Assembly: GCF_030505395.1 (NCBI RefSeq)
Contig: NZ_CP130044.1
Location: forward strand, 295,001 to 359,000
From: Asticcacaulis sp. ZE23SCel15
GTDB lineage: Bacteria > Pseudomonadota > Alphaproteobacteria > Caulobacterales > Caulobacteraceae
Reading direction: 5' to 3'
DNA: 64,000 nucleotides
Below the pieces are notes generated by a model, which was given only the letters and a program-made list of their open reading frames with translations, did no database searches and was not told the origin of the DNA. Shown piece by piece: positions 24,924 through 32,412 of this stretch (position 1 is its first letter; each line of letters opens with the position of its first letter). The position numbers and the translations under genes were made by a program.

Positions 24924-25044
24924 CCCCCCTCCGACGGCTTCGCCGCCACCTCCCCCGGCACGCCGGGGGAGTATCTCTTTTACATACCTCCCCAGTTCAC
25001 TGGGGAGGGGGACCGCCGCGATTTATCGCGGGGGTGGTGGGGGC
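24923..25044. repeat. Two GC-rich hairpin repeat units, hairpins facing
   Basis: A reversed unit (24923-24973: CCCCCCTCCG, small hairpin ACGGCTTCGCCG, then CTCCCCCGGCACGCCGGGGGAG) is followed by a forward unit (24985-25044: CCTCCCCAGTTCACTGGGGAGG, spacer, GGTGGTGGGGGC). It fills the whole gap between the convergent ThuA and GH3 genes and ends on the base before the GH3 stop codon. It probably works as a two-way transcript end. Confidence 0.85.
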
Positions 25045-27636
25045 TTACGGGCAGTTGCCGTCGCCTTCGACCGCCATCAACTTGACTGAGGTATAGGTAA
25101 GATCCAGCGCCTTTTCCGACGACAGGGCAAACGGCACGCCGATCTGCTTCATGTCAGCCCCCGCATCGCGGAAACAACCCAGCTTGATCTTCAGCGTCTT
25201 AAACTGACCACCCGTCGGGGCCAGCGCCTTAGTGACGTCAATACGGCCCTGAATGAACGGGTCGCGACCAACACCAAGGGTCACCGGGCCTTCGGCGGCC
25301 TTATCCATCTTATAGGTGATCGACAGCGCCAGTTCACCGGTCGTCTGACGGCTCAGGTCAACCAGTGGCCCCTGGAACAGCACGGCCCCAAGGCCCTGAC
25401 CGTTGAACACCAGACGCCGACCGGCTTCCTGTGCCCCGGCATCGACGATGGTCTGGCTGGCGATACCCTTCGGGCTCTTGAGATTGCCCTCGCCCTCAAC
25501 CGCGCCGCTCAGATCGGCGATGGCGAACTTCCACGGCGCGCGCACACGACCGGCGGTGAAGTAGTTATCGACATTGACCACATCGGCATCGCTCAGGCCG
25601 GACACTTCCGAAAGTTGAGCCAGATCGCCCTTATCGGCATAGGTCAGCCCAAAGCCATAGGCAAACAGCGGATCATAGCCCGCCATGCCGACATTGAGCG
25701 GTTGCTGCACGGCGGTTTTCGGCCATGAGAACGAAAGCTTGCCCTTGAAATCATGACGCGCCTTGCCCGCCGCATCCCCGATGATAAGGTCAGCCACCCC
25801 AGCCCCTTCGGTGCCGGGCAGCCAGGCCGCCACAAAGGCGTTCGAGGCATTCAGTTCCGGGTTCACCCACATCGGACGGCCCGACAGGAACACGGTAACC
25901 ACCGGAATACCGGCAGCTTTCAACTTTTTGATCAGCTCCAGATCCTTGGGCTCACCGGGCTGGTAATCAAGGTTCGGGCGGTCGCCCTGGAACTCAGCGT
26001 AGGGGTCTTCGCCAATGACGACGATGGCCACGTCCGGCTTTTTGCCCTTATAGGACCCGTCGACCGACAGGGTCGCCTTGCCACCCGCCGCCGTCGCTGC
26101 CTCTTTAATGCCGCCAAAGATCGACTGGCCGTGCGGGAAGTCGGCATTGGTGTTGCCCGTGCCCTGCCACGAAATGGTCCAGCCGCCCGATTGCTTACCG
26201 ATATTATCAGCCCCATCACCGACGACAAGGATATTGGCCTTGCCCTTAATGGGCAGCAGCGAACCATTGTTTTTCAGCAGAACCAGTGATTCACGCACCG
26301 CCTGACGGGCGACCGCGCGGTGTTCCGGACGGCTCAGGTTTTCCCACTTGCCGGTGATGGCGCGGTCTTTCGGCGCGCCAAATTCAAACAGGCCGCCCTT
26401 GATCTTGGCGCGCAAAATACGGCGCACAGCGTCATCCAGACGGGCTTGAGAGATTTCACCCGACTTTGCCTGAGCCAGCGTGTTCTCATAGATGCCCTTC
26501 CAGGAATCCGGGGCCATGAACATGTCGATCCCGGCGTTGAACGCCTGCGGGCACGACAGGTTGGTACAGCCCGGCACCTGACCTTGCGCGTTCCAGTCCG
26601 ACACCACAAAGCCGTCAAAGCCCATCCGGCCTTTCAGCACGTCGGTCAGGAGGTATTTGCTGCCGGTCAGCTTTTCACCGTTCCAGCTTGAAAACGATGC
26701 CATGACCGACAAGACACCGGCTTCGATCGACGGCGGATAACCGGCATTGTGGATCTTGGCCAGCTCTTCCTCACTGATCACGGCGTCGCCCTGATCCTTG
26801 CCGCCTAACGTGCCGCCATCGCCCAGATAGTGCTTGGCCGACGACATGATGCGGCCAAGCTTAATACCCTCATCGCCGCCTTTGTCGCCTTGCAGGCCCT
26901 CAACGACCTTACCGGCATAGGCGGCCACATCAGCCGGGTTTTCGGAATAGGATTCGTAAGCGCGGCCCCAGCGCTTATCGCGCGAAACGGCGACCGTCGG
27001 GGCAAACGTCCAGTCAACACCTGCCAGCGCCATCTCATAAGCGGTGACTTCGGCAATCTTCTTCATCAGGTCAGGATTGCGGGTAGCGCCCAAACCGACA
27101 TTGTGCGGGAAGATGATGGCCCCCACCAGGTTCGAGTGACCATGAACCGCGTCGATACCGAACAGCAGAGGGATCTTGGCCTTGGATGGATATTCGAGCG
27201 AAGAACGCCAGTAAGCGTCCGCCAGATCGAGCCATTCCTGCGGCGTGGCGCGTTCGTTGCCATTCGGGGACGACGACCCACCGGCCAGAATGGAGCCGAG
27301 CGGATATTTCTTGAGGTCTTCGGGTTTGATCGAGGCGATATCGCCCTGAATGGTTTGGCCGACCTTTTCCTCAATCGTCATCTGCGCCATCAAAGCGTCG
27401 ATCTTGGCTTCGACATCGGCATCGACCAGACCCGCGTCCTTAAGCTCAGGCCAGACGGGATTGACCGGCACGGGTGCAGGTGCCGGGGCAACCGCAGGGG
27501 CCGCCGCCATCGGGGCCGTATCGGTGTCCGCGCCGCTGAAGGTCGCGCAGGCGCTTAAGGCCGTAAGCATCAATCCGGCCGTGCTTAGCTTCAGCCACGC
27601 CTTGAACGGCGACGATTTGGTGTGTGCAGATTTCAT
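25045..27636 (-). CDS. GH3 beta-glucosidase, lipoprotein
   Basis: Family 3 glycoside hydrolase of 863 residues that should release glucose from beta-linked oligosaccharides in the periplasm or at the outer membrane. A lipobox L-S-A-C with Cys30 ends the signal peptide. Residues 75-420 form the (beta/alpha)8 domain with K-H-Y-L-G-D-G and the nucleophile Asp in G-F-V-V-S-D-W-N; residues 450-680 are the alpha/beta sandwich (L-V-L-L-K-N-N-G, V-V-I-G-E-D-P-Y-A-E). A further 170 residues look like a C-terminal beta-rich carbohydrate-binding module, as in bacterial exo-glucanases. A promoter with a LacI-type palindrome lies about 240 bases upstream, tying it to the Entner-Doudoroff cluster. Confidence 0.95.
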   Translation of the reverse strand: MKSAHTKSSPFKAWLKLSTAGLMLTALSACATFSGADTDTAPMAAAPAVAPAPAPVPVNPVWPELKDAGLVDADVEAKIDALMAQMTIEEKVGQTIQGDIASIKPEDLKKYPLGSILAGGSSSPNGNERATPQEWLDLADAYWRSSLEYPSKAKIPLLFGIDAVHGHSNLVGAIIFPHNVGLGATRNPDLMKKIAEVTAYEMALAGVDWTFAPTVAVSRDKRWGRAYESYSENPADVAAYAGKVVEGLQGDKGGDEGIKLGRIMSSAKHYLGDGGTLGGKDQGDAVISEEELAKIHNAGYPPSIEAGVLSVMASFSSWNGEKLTGSKYLLTDVLKGRMGFDGFVVSDWNAQGQVPGCTNLSCPQAFNAGIDMFMAPDSWKGIYENTLAQAKSGEISQARLDDAVRRILRAKIKGGLFEFGAPKDRAITGKWENLSRPEHRAVARQAVRESLVLLKNNGSLLPIKGKANILVVGDGADNIGKQSGGWTISWQGTGNTNADFPHGQSIFGGIKEAATAAGGKATLSVDGSYKGKKPDVAIVVIGEDPYAEFQGDRPNLDYQPGEPKDLELIKKLKAAGIPVVTVFLSGRPMWVNPELNASNAFVAAWLPGTEGAGVADLIIGDAAGKARHDFKGKLSFSWPKTAVQQPLNVGMAGYDPLFAYGFGLTYADKGDLAQLSEVSGLSDADVVNVDNYFTAGRVRAPWKFAIADLSGAVEGEGNLKSPKGIASQTIVDAGAQEAGRRLVFNGQGLGAVLFQGPLVDLSRQTTGELALSITYKMDKAAEGPVTLGVGRDPFIQGRIDVTKALAPTGGQFKTLKIKLGCFRDAGADMKQIGVPFALSSEKALDLTYTSVKLMAVEGDGNCP

Positions 27637-27874
27637 CTCAGCTTCCCATCTGGGCCCGATACCAATGATACGGGCGTTTTTTATACGTCATATCTTATGC
27701 AGGACCATGAGGAAACGCTTACGACATCTATTCAGCGCCCGTCTTTTGACGTAGGCGCCAAAATATCCGTCCCATCACAACGCCTTAAACCAAGGTGACG
27801 CCGCCTCTCCCTGTACGCGCGGACATCGCAGCACATCAGACATTACCCTGACGATATTGCGGCCCATTACCTCT

Positions 27875-27903
27875 TTAATGACAGCGCTATCAGCCGCCGT
27901 CAA
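27875..27903 (-). promoter_or_regulatory. Putative promoter and LacI-type operator for the GH3 gene
   Basis: On the minus strand, TTGACG (27903-27898) and CATTAA (27880-27875) are 17 bases apart. The operator-like TGATAGCGCTGTCA (27892-27879) fills most of the spacer and differs from the perfect palindrome at 28065 and 36599 by one base. The -10 match is weak. A transcript from here would have a leader of roughly 230 bases before the GH3 start. Confidence 0.5.
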
Positions 27904-28063
27904 GGCTTAGAGCACTCGCAAATGCGAAGACCTATTATTTTGCATTGCAGCGTGCATTTAAAAAATAAATATATAATTCAATATACTAAAAAATGTTCAC
28001 TGCAGCATTAGCGCACTGTTTTCGCGCCATAGATGATTTTTGAAATATTTTTCAAAAATATAT

Positions 28064-28091
28064 TTGACAGCGCTGTCAGATAGGCTTAATT
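28064..28091 (+). promoter_or_regulatory. LacI-type operator overlapping a promoter, ahead of a candidate sRNA
   Basis: TTGACA (28064-28069) and TTAATT (28086-28091) are 16 bases apart on the plus strand. The perfect 14-base palindrome TGACAGCGCTGTCA (28065-28078) overlaps the -35 box. The same palindrome stands in front of zwf. No credible protein gene begins between here and the terminator at 28258. Confidence 0.6.
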
Positions 28092-28096
28092 CTGAA

Positions 28097-28291
28097 ACCT
28101 GTTGTTGCCGCGTAAGCGTGCCGTCTCCCGGCCCTTACGTACTGTGAGTTTAAAGCCGGACTTTGGTGAGGGTCTTTCCCTTTTTCACCTTCATCGTCTG
28201 GGTTTGGTTTTAAATACCTTCTGGAATTTGGCATTTTCGAAGGTAATGGCCTTTAGATCCCGGTGGCGTTTTCGTCACCGGGACTTTTTTT
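28097..28291 (+). ncRNA. Candidate small RNA, about 195 nt, four hairpins
   Basis: The stretch between an operator-bearing promoter and a strong terminator folds into successive local stems: CGTAAG/CTTACG (28111-28139) with an inner GCCG/CGGC stem and a C-rich loop TCTCC; GGTGA/TCACC with inner GGG/CCC (28165-28189); TACCTTC/GAAGGTA (28215-28245); and the terminator. A frame of 80 codons that crosses it has no ribosome site and reads through the terminator, so I reject it. The UCUCC loop could mimic an anti-Shine-Dalgarno site, as seen in several alphaproteobacterial sRNAs. A long untranslated leader for the DUF6624 gene is the alternative, but the terminator argues against it. Confidence 0.5.
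28258..28291 (+). terminator. Strong intrinsic terminator
   Basis: Perfect eight-pair stem TCCCGGTG/CACCGGGA, extended inward by G-T, C-G and G-C pairs to a TTTT loop, then a C and seven T. It is on the plus strand, 76 bases before the DUF6624 gene, and has no protein gene in front of it, so it must end an untranslated transcript. Confidence 0.9.
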
Positions 28292-28367
28292 GCCCGGCCC
28301 ACAACTTGACAGCCTTCATCAACCCTCACAAGTTGTTATCTTGAAACTATGCGCGCGGGGGAAGATT

Positions 28368-29417
28368 ATGAAACACTGGATCGCGGCTCTTGGATTAGGC
28401 GTCTTCCTGCTCGTAGCACCTGTGAAGGCCGAAAATATCGGGGACAAGGCACCTGCGGATATTGCCGCACACCTCGCCACAAACCCACCGACGGACCTCA
28501 ACGAATATTACGACCTGCGCCAACATGCCGGCGACGTGAAATTTGCAGCGGTGATCAGTGCAGCCACAGCCCACGCCTATAAGGTCGCAGGACTTGAAGG
28601 CGTTAAGTTTGTCTCAGGCTGCAAGCTTCCTCAGTGGTACGCCCCGGTGCAGGACGGTCTTCTACTGGCACAGGCAGTCACAAGTGAGGCGGAATGGCAA
28701 AACTGGGTGCGTGAGGTCAAAACCCGTCAGACCCAGTATCAAACCACATGGACCGACCTGTCGGTCGGCAAAATCGCCCACCCTGATCTGGACGGCATTG
28801 CCGCCACACTCAAGGCCACCCACGAAGCACTGCCACCAAGCACTAAAGAACTTTCCGTGAGGGCAGCCCGCGATCAGTTCGGACGCTATGGCACTATGCT
28901 AACCGACCAGGGGCTGTTGTGGGCCAACGATGCGTCGCCCCCTGTCCTAGACTATATGAAAAGCTATATTTATGCCGAGCTATGCGCCACAGATATCTCC
29001 AATACAAATTGGCTAAAAGCCGAACTGGCTCAAAACGGCTGGTTTAAAATCTCAACTCACGGTCCGGGGGCGGACGGCAATGCCTGGCTTCTGGCGCAAC
29101 ATGCCGACCATGACCCGGCCTTTCAGAGAGACGTGCTCGCCCTGCTGGAGCCGCTGGTCGCCACCGGAGATACCCGCCCATCCAATTTCGCCATGTTATA
29201 TGATCGGGTGGCGCTTAAGGATAAGCGACCTCAGCGCTACGGCAGTCAGGGCACTTGCGTCGCGGCAGGAGTATGGGAGCCGTTTGAGGTTGAGGACCCC
29301 GCCCACCTTGATGCGCGACGCGCAAAGGTCGGGTTACCGCCCATCGACATTTATAAAGCGGGCTTCAATTCTATCTGCACCGCAGACATGGTCGCCCTTC
29401 GAGGGCAGATAAAGTAG
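28368..29417 (+). CDS. Exported DUF6624-family protein
   Basis: A 349-residue protein with a signal peptide (MKHWIAALGLGVFLLVAPVKAE). The C-terminal half carries the DUF6624 pattern: H-A-D-H-D-P-A-F-Q, a helix, N-F-A-M-L-Y-D-R-V, and R-Y-G-S-Q-G. The N-terminal half (40-190) is helical and unassigned. Function of the family is unknown. The start is ATG 28368 after GGGGGAAG; the longer frame from 28263 would begin inside the terminator. It is convergent with the LacI gene, one base apart. Confidence 0.75.
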   Translation: MKHWIAALGLGVFLLVAPVKAENIGDKAPADIAAHLATNPPTDLNEYYDLRQHAGDVKFAAVISAATAHAYKVAGLEGVKFVSGCKLPQWYAPVQDGLLLAQAVTSEAEWQNWVREVKTRQTQYQTTWTDLSVGKIAHPDLDGIAATLKATHEALPPSTKELSVRAARDQFGRYGTMLTDQGLLWANDASPPVLDYMKSYIYAELCATDISNTNWLKAELAQNGWFKISTHGPGADGNAWLLAQHADHDPAFQRDVLALLEPLVATGDTRPSNFAMLYDRVALKDKRPQRYGSQGTCVAAGVWEPFEVEDPAHLDARRAKVGLPPIDIYKAGFNSICTADMVALRGQIK

Positions 29418-29418
29418 C

Positions 29419-30501
29419 CTAAACCGGCCCGACCGAATTGCGCTTGATCAGTTCAAACGGCAGCAGGCGGTCGGTGTCGCGTTTAGTGCCATCCTCGTCT
29501 TCTACCTCCGCTTTGGCCAGCAGGATATCGGCGGCGGCATAGGCGATATCTTCGACCGGCTGGCGAATTGTCGTCACATGCGGCCAGATCAGGATAGACC
29601 CCGGCGCATCGTCGAACCCGCAAATGGATATATCTTCGGGGATGCGGATGCCCATTTGCTGAGCGACCCCCATAATCCCAAACGCCATGTAGTCATTGCT
29701 GGAGAAGATGGCGCTGGGTCTGGGTTTACCCTCAGCAAAAAAAGACTTGCCCGCCTCAACACCGGATTCGTAGGAGAAGAAGCCCTGCTTGACCCAGTCA
29801 GGTCGCGGGGTAATCCCGGCCTCGCTCAGCGCCTTCGTAAAGCCCTGATAGCGTAAATGCGTGCCGCCATGTTCCGGGTGGCCGAGCACAAAGCCGATAT
29901 CGCGGTGGCCCATGGCGATCAGGTGCTGCGTCATTTCATAGGTGGCGCGCGCCTCATCCATACGCACGATCGGCGAGCGGCCGGGATTGAGGAACGGCGA
30001 AATCCGCACATAGGGCACACCCGCTGCCTCAACGGCATGCAGCACCACCGCCATGTCACATAAGGGCGGCGTCAGGATCACGCCATCAAGCCGAATCGTC
30101 GCCAGAAGCCCGGCTATATTGCGCTCAAGGTCGGGCGAATGGGCATCCTGCGGCTCGATCAGCAGGTGGTAGCTGCTTTCCCGGCAGCGCCGGATCGCCC
30201 CGTTTTGCACGGCATTGATATAGCTGGGGTTGGGGTTGTCGTAGAAAATGCCGATCAGAAAACTGCGCGCGCCGGCCAGTGACCGCGCCAAAAGATTGGG
30301 CCGGTAATGCAGCAGATTGGCGGCTTCCTGAACCTTGACGCGGGTCTCGGCGCGGACATTGGGCTCATTATTCATAACGCGGGAGACGGTCTTGATCGAC
30401 ACCCCCGCCAGACGCGCCACGTCATTTATCGTGGATACCGTGCCGCTCGCCGGTAAATTCACACCGGGCTTAAGCTCCGAAGACGCCTTGATATCCACCA
30501 A
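29419..30501 (-). CDS. LacI-family transcriptional regulator of sugar genes
   Basis: A 360-residue regulator. The helix-turn-helix lies at residues 22-45 (TINDVARLAGVSIKTVSRVMNN) and the hinge helix in Y-R-P-N-L-L-A-R-S-L-A-G-A-R. The rest is a periplasmic-binding-protein-like sensor domain with the late F-D-D-A-P and T-T-I-R-Q-P signature. It lies directly downstream of eda on the same strand. The palindrome TGACAGCGCTGTCA before zwf and near GH3 has the CG centre typical of LacI-family operators, so this protein is the obvious candidate to bind it. The effector might be an Entner-Doudoroff intermediate; that is inference. Confidence 0.92.
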   Translation of the reverse strand: MVDIKASSELKPGVNLPASGTVSTINDVARLAGVSIKTVSRVMNNEPNVRAETRVKVQEAANLLHYRPNLLARSLAGARSFLIGIFYDNPNPSYINAVQNGAIRRCRESSYHLLIEPQDAHSPDLERNIAGLLATIRLDGVILTPPLCDMAVVLHAVEAAGVPYVRISPFLNPGRSPIVRMDEARATYEMTQHLIAMGHRDIGFVLGHPEHGGTHLRYQGFTKALSEAGITPRPDWVKQGFFSYESGVEAGKSFFAEGKPRPSAIFSSNDYMAFGIMGVAQQMGIRIPEDISICGFDDAPGSILIWPHVTTIRQPVEDIAYAAADILLAKAEVEDEDGTKRDTDRLLPFELIKRNSVGPV

Positions 30502-30567
30502 TAAAGTCCCTCTCGCGTCCGTATCCGGATCAGTCCGCTAACGCATGGCGGGCCTGCCGTTTTGATT

Positions 30568-30573
30568 ATTATA
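30568..30573 (-). promoter_or_regulatory. Probable -10 element of the LacI gene
   Basis: A perfect TATAAT on the minus strand, 67 bases before the LacI start codon. No good -35 hexamer stands at 17 bases; AAGACA is at 19. This suggests the regulator can be transcribed apart from eda. Confidence 0.4.
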
Positions 30574-30647
30574 CGATTTTAGGACTTCAAATTGTCTTAA
30601 GCGCGTGATTTGTCAATCAGCGATCAGCATATGACTGCTTTTTTGAC

Positions 30648-30676
30648 AGCGCTGGCAGGGCATACCCGCCAGCGCT
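30648..30676 (-). terminator. Hairpin between eda and the LacI gene
   Basis: AGCGCTGGC and GCCAGCGCT pair perfectly, with a further GGG/CCC stem and a four-base loop CATA, eight bases after the eda stop. There is no T-run behind the stem on the minus strand. One arm makes a near match to the LacI palindrome (TGACAGCGCTGGCA at 30644-30657), so the site may instead, or also, be an operator. Confidence 0.5.
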
Positions 30677-30684
30677 CTGATGAC

Positions 30685-31329
30685 TTAGGCCTTTGAAAAG
30701 GCGGCCACAGCCTCAGCCGTAAGGCGGGTGATTTCCGCCCAGTTACCGTCCTGCATGGCCTTGGCGGGGGCGACCCACGATCCGCCGACGCACAAGACGT
30801 TATCGAGCGCCAGGAAATCAGCAGCATTTTTGGCATCAATCCCGCCGGTCGGGCAGAACTTAACCTGCGGCAGCGGCCCGCCAATCCCTTTCAGCATCGG
30901 GATACCCCCGGCTGGCACCGCCGGGAAGAATTTCAGGTGGGTAAAGTTCCACTCCAGCGCCTGCATGACTTCGGATGCGGTCTGCACACCCGGCAGCAGC
31001 GGCAGGCTGTCCTGCTTGGCCAGTTCCTTAGTCAGCCCCGGAGAGACCAGGAACTTGGCCCCGGCCTTGGCGGCTTTTTCGGCGTCATGCGGTGTCAGAA
31101 CCGTACCGGCACCAACAATCGCATCGGGACGTTCTTTGGCGATTAGCTTAATCGCATCCAGCGCGCAATCGGTACGCAGGGTGATCTCCAGCACCGTGAT
31201 CCCGCCCGCAATCAGCGCATCCGCCAGCGGCAGGGCCTGATCAAGGCTTGGGATGACCATGACCGGCAGTACCGGGCCTGTGGTCATGAATTTCGGGACG
31301 TTGGCGTGGGTGCCGGGATATTTGCTCAT
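30685..31329 (-). CDS. eda: KDPG aldolase
   Basis: Splits 2-keto-3-deoxy-6-phosphogluconate into pyruvate and glyceraldehyde 3-phosphate, the last step of the Entner-Doudoroff route. The 214-residue protein has the aldolase pattern: V-I-T-L-R-T region as E-I-T-L-R-T, G-A-G-T-V-L, F-L-V-S-P-G, L-P-G-V-Q-T-A-S-E, the Schiff-base lysine in L-K-F-F-P-A, and C-P-T-G-G-I. It follows glk by 60 bases in the zwf-pgl-edd-glk-eda series. The 16-base palindrome in that gap may uncouple it from the rest. Confidence 0.96.
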   Translation of the reverse strand: MSKYPGTHANVPKFMTTGPVLPVMVIPSLDQALPLADALIAGGITVLEITLRTDCALDAIKLIAKERPDAIVGAGTVLTPHDAEKAAKAGAKFLVSPGLTKELAKQDSLPLLPGVQTASEVMQALEWNFTHLKFFPAVPAGGIPMLKGIGGPLPQVKFCPTGGIDAKNAADFLALDNVLCVGGSWVAPAKAMQDGNWAEITRLTAEAVAAFSKA

Positions 31330-31357
31330 CGGGGATTTCCTTTTTCTTTTTTACGAT

Positions 31358-31373
31358 TGCCGCTTAAGCGGCA
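31358..31373. repeat. Perfect palindrome between glk and eda
   Basis: TGCCGCTTAAGCGGCA, a 16-base perfect palindrome in the 60-base gap. On the plus strand it is followed by TTTTTT, which would make a terminator against the operon direction; on the operon strand the T-run precedes it. It may be an mRNA processing or stability element, or an operator for eda. Confidence 0.5.
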
Positions 31374-31389
31374 TTTTTTATAGACCTAT

Positions 31390-32406
31390 TCAGCCCGTGA
31401 TCTCAGCGTCCGTCAAGGCATGGGCTGACCCCAGCAAGGCCGCGCACGGATGGGTGATGATGTGACTGGGGATTGAGGCCACCAGATCAGCCAGAGGGGC
31501 CTTGGCCTCCATGCGCGCCCGGAAGCGGCCTTCGTCGATAAAGCGGAGCAGGCGCGGCGCGATGCCGCCCGCGATAAACATACCCGCCGTCGCCCCATGA
31601 CAGAGCGCCAGATCGCCGCAGACCGAGGCCAGAATATCCAGAAACGCCTCAACCGTGTAGCGGCAGCCTTGGGCATCAGGGCCTTCGATATTGGTGATCT
31701 GAGCCGGGGTAAGCTCCAGCGCCTTTTCACCGCGCACGTAGGATACGGCTTGATAGAGGTTGACCAGACCGGGGCCTGACAGCAGGTTCTCGATCGTCAC
31801 CCGCCCCAGTTTTTTGCGCAAAAAGCGATGAATGTCGGCTTCAAAATCATTGACCGGCGCCCAGGACGCATGGCCGCTTTCGGTCGACAGACAATAGGGC
31901 CCGTAAGCCCCGCCGACCAGAACCGACGCCCCAAAACCGGTGCCTGCGCCCATGACCGCATGGACATCGCCAAAGCCTTTGGTGGCCGGCCCCAGCGTTT
32001 TGATATCGTCGCCGTCCATATAGGGTAGTGCATAGGCAAGGGCTGCATAGTCATTGATCAGGCGCGATTTTTTAGCGCCCGACGATTTGGCCAGTTCACT
32101 TTCCGTCACCAGCCAGTCGAGGTTGGTGAACTTGATCTGCCCGTTCTTGACCGGCCCCGCCACCGCCAGCACGGCATAATCCAATTCTGGACGGCCCCCT
32201 AAATCCCGGAAATAATCCGCGATAACGGCATAGATATTGGGATAGCCGTGCGTCTCGAACGACTTGAAATCACGCAGCTTTGTCTTGCCGTGATCGCGCT
32301 CAGCAATGGCAAAGCGCGCATTGGTGCCGCCGATATCACCGACTAAACCACGAAAGGTAACGGACGCCGCAGACGACGTTGTGGGGGACTCGAAATGGGC
32401 TGTCAT
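31390..32406 (-). CDS. glk: Glucokinase
   Basis: ATP-dependent phosphorylation of glucose to glucose 6-phosphate in the cytoplasm. A 338-residue protein with G-D-I-G-G-T-N-A-R-F (phosphate 1), L-I-N-D-Y-A-A-L-A-Y, G-A-G-T-G-F-G-A (phosphate 2) and S-G-H-A-S-W-A-P. It is in the bacterial Glk group, not a ROK kinase. It lies six bases after edd and feeds the glucose released by beta-glucosidase into Zwf. Confidence 0.95.
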   Translation of the reverse strand: MTAHFESPTTSSAASVTFRGLVGDIGGTNARFAIAERDHGKTKLRDFKSFETHGYPNIYAVIADYFRDLGGRPELDYAVLAVAGPVKNGQIKFTNLDWLVTESELAKSSGAKKSRLINDYAALAYALPYMDGDDIKTLGPATKGFGDVHAVMGAGTGFGASVLVGGAYGPYCLSTESGHASWAPVNDFEADIHRFLRKKLGRVTIENLLSGPGLVNLYQAVSYVRGEKALELTPAQITNIEGPDAQGCRYTVEAFLDILASVCGDLALCHGATAGMFIAGGIAPRLLRFIDEGRFRARMEAKAPLADLVASIPSHIITHPCAALLGSAHALTDAEITG

Positions 32407-32412
32407 CTAACC

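Noticed and set aside
26830-27558. 242-codon frame antisense to the GH3 gene
   Set aside because: Shadow frame; no ribosome site or domain.
28102-28344. 80-codon frame over the candidate small RNA
   Set aside because: No ribosome site, no motif, and it reads through a strong terminator.
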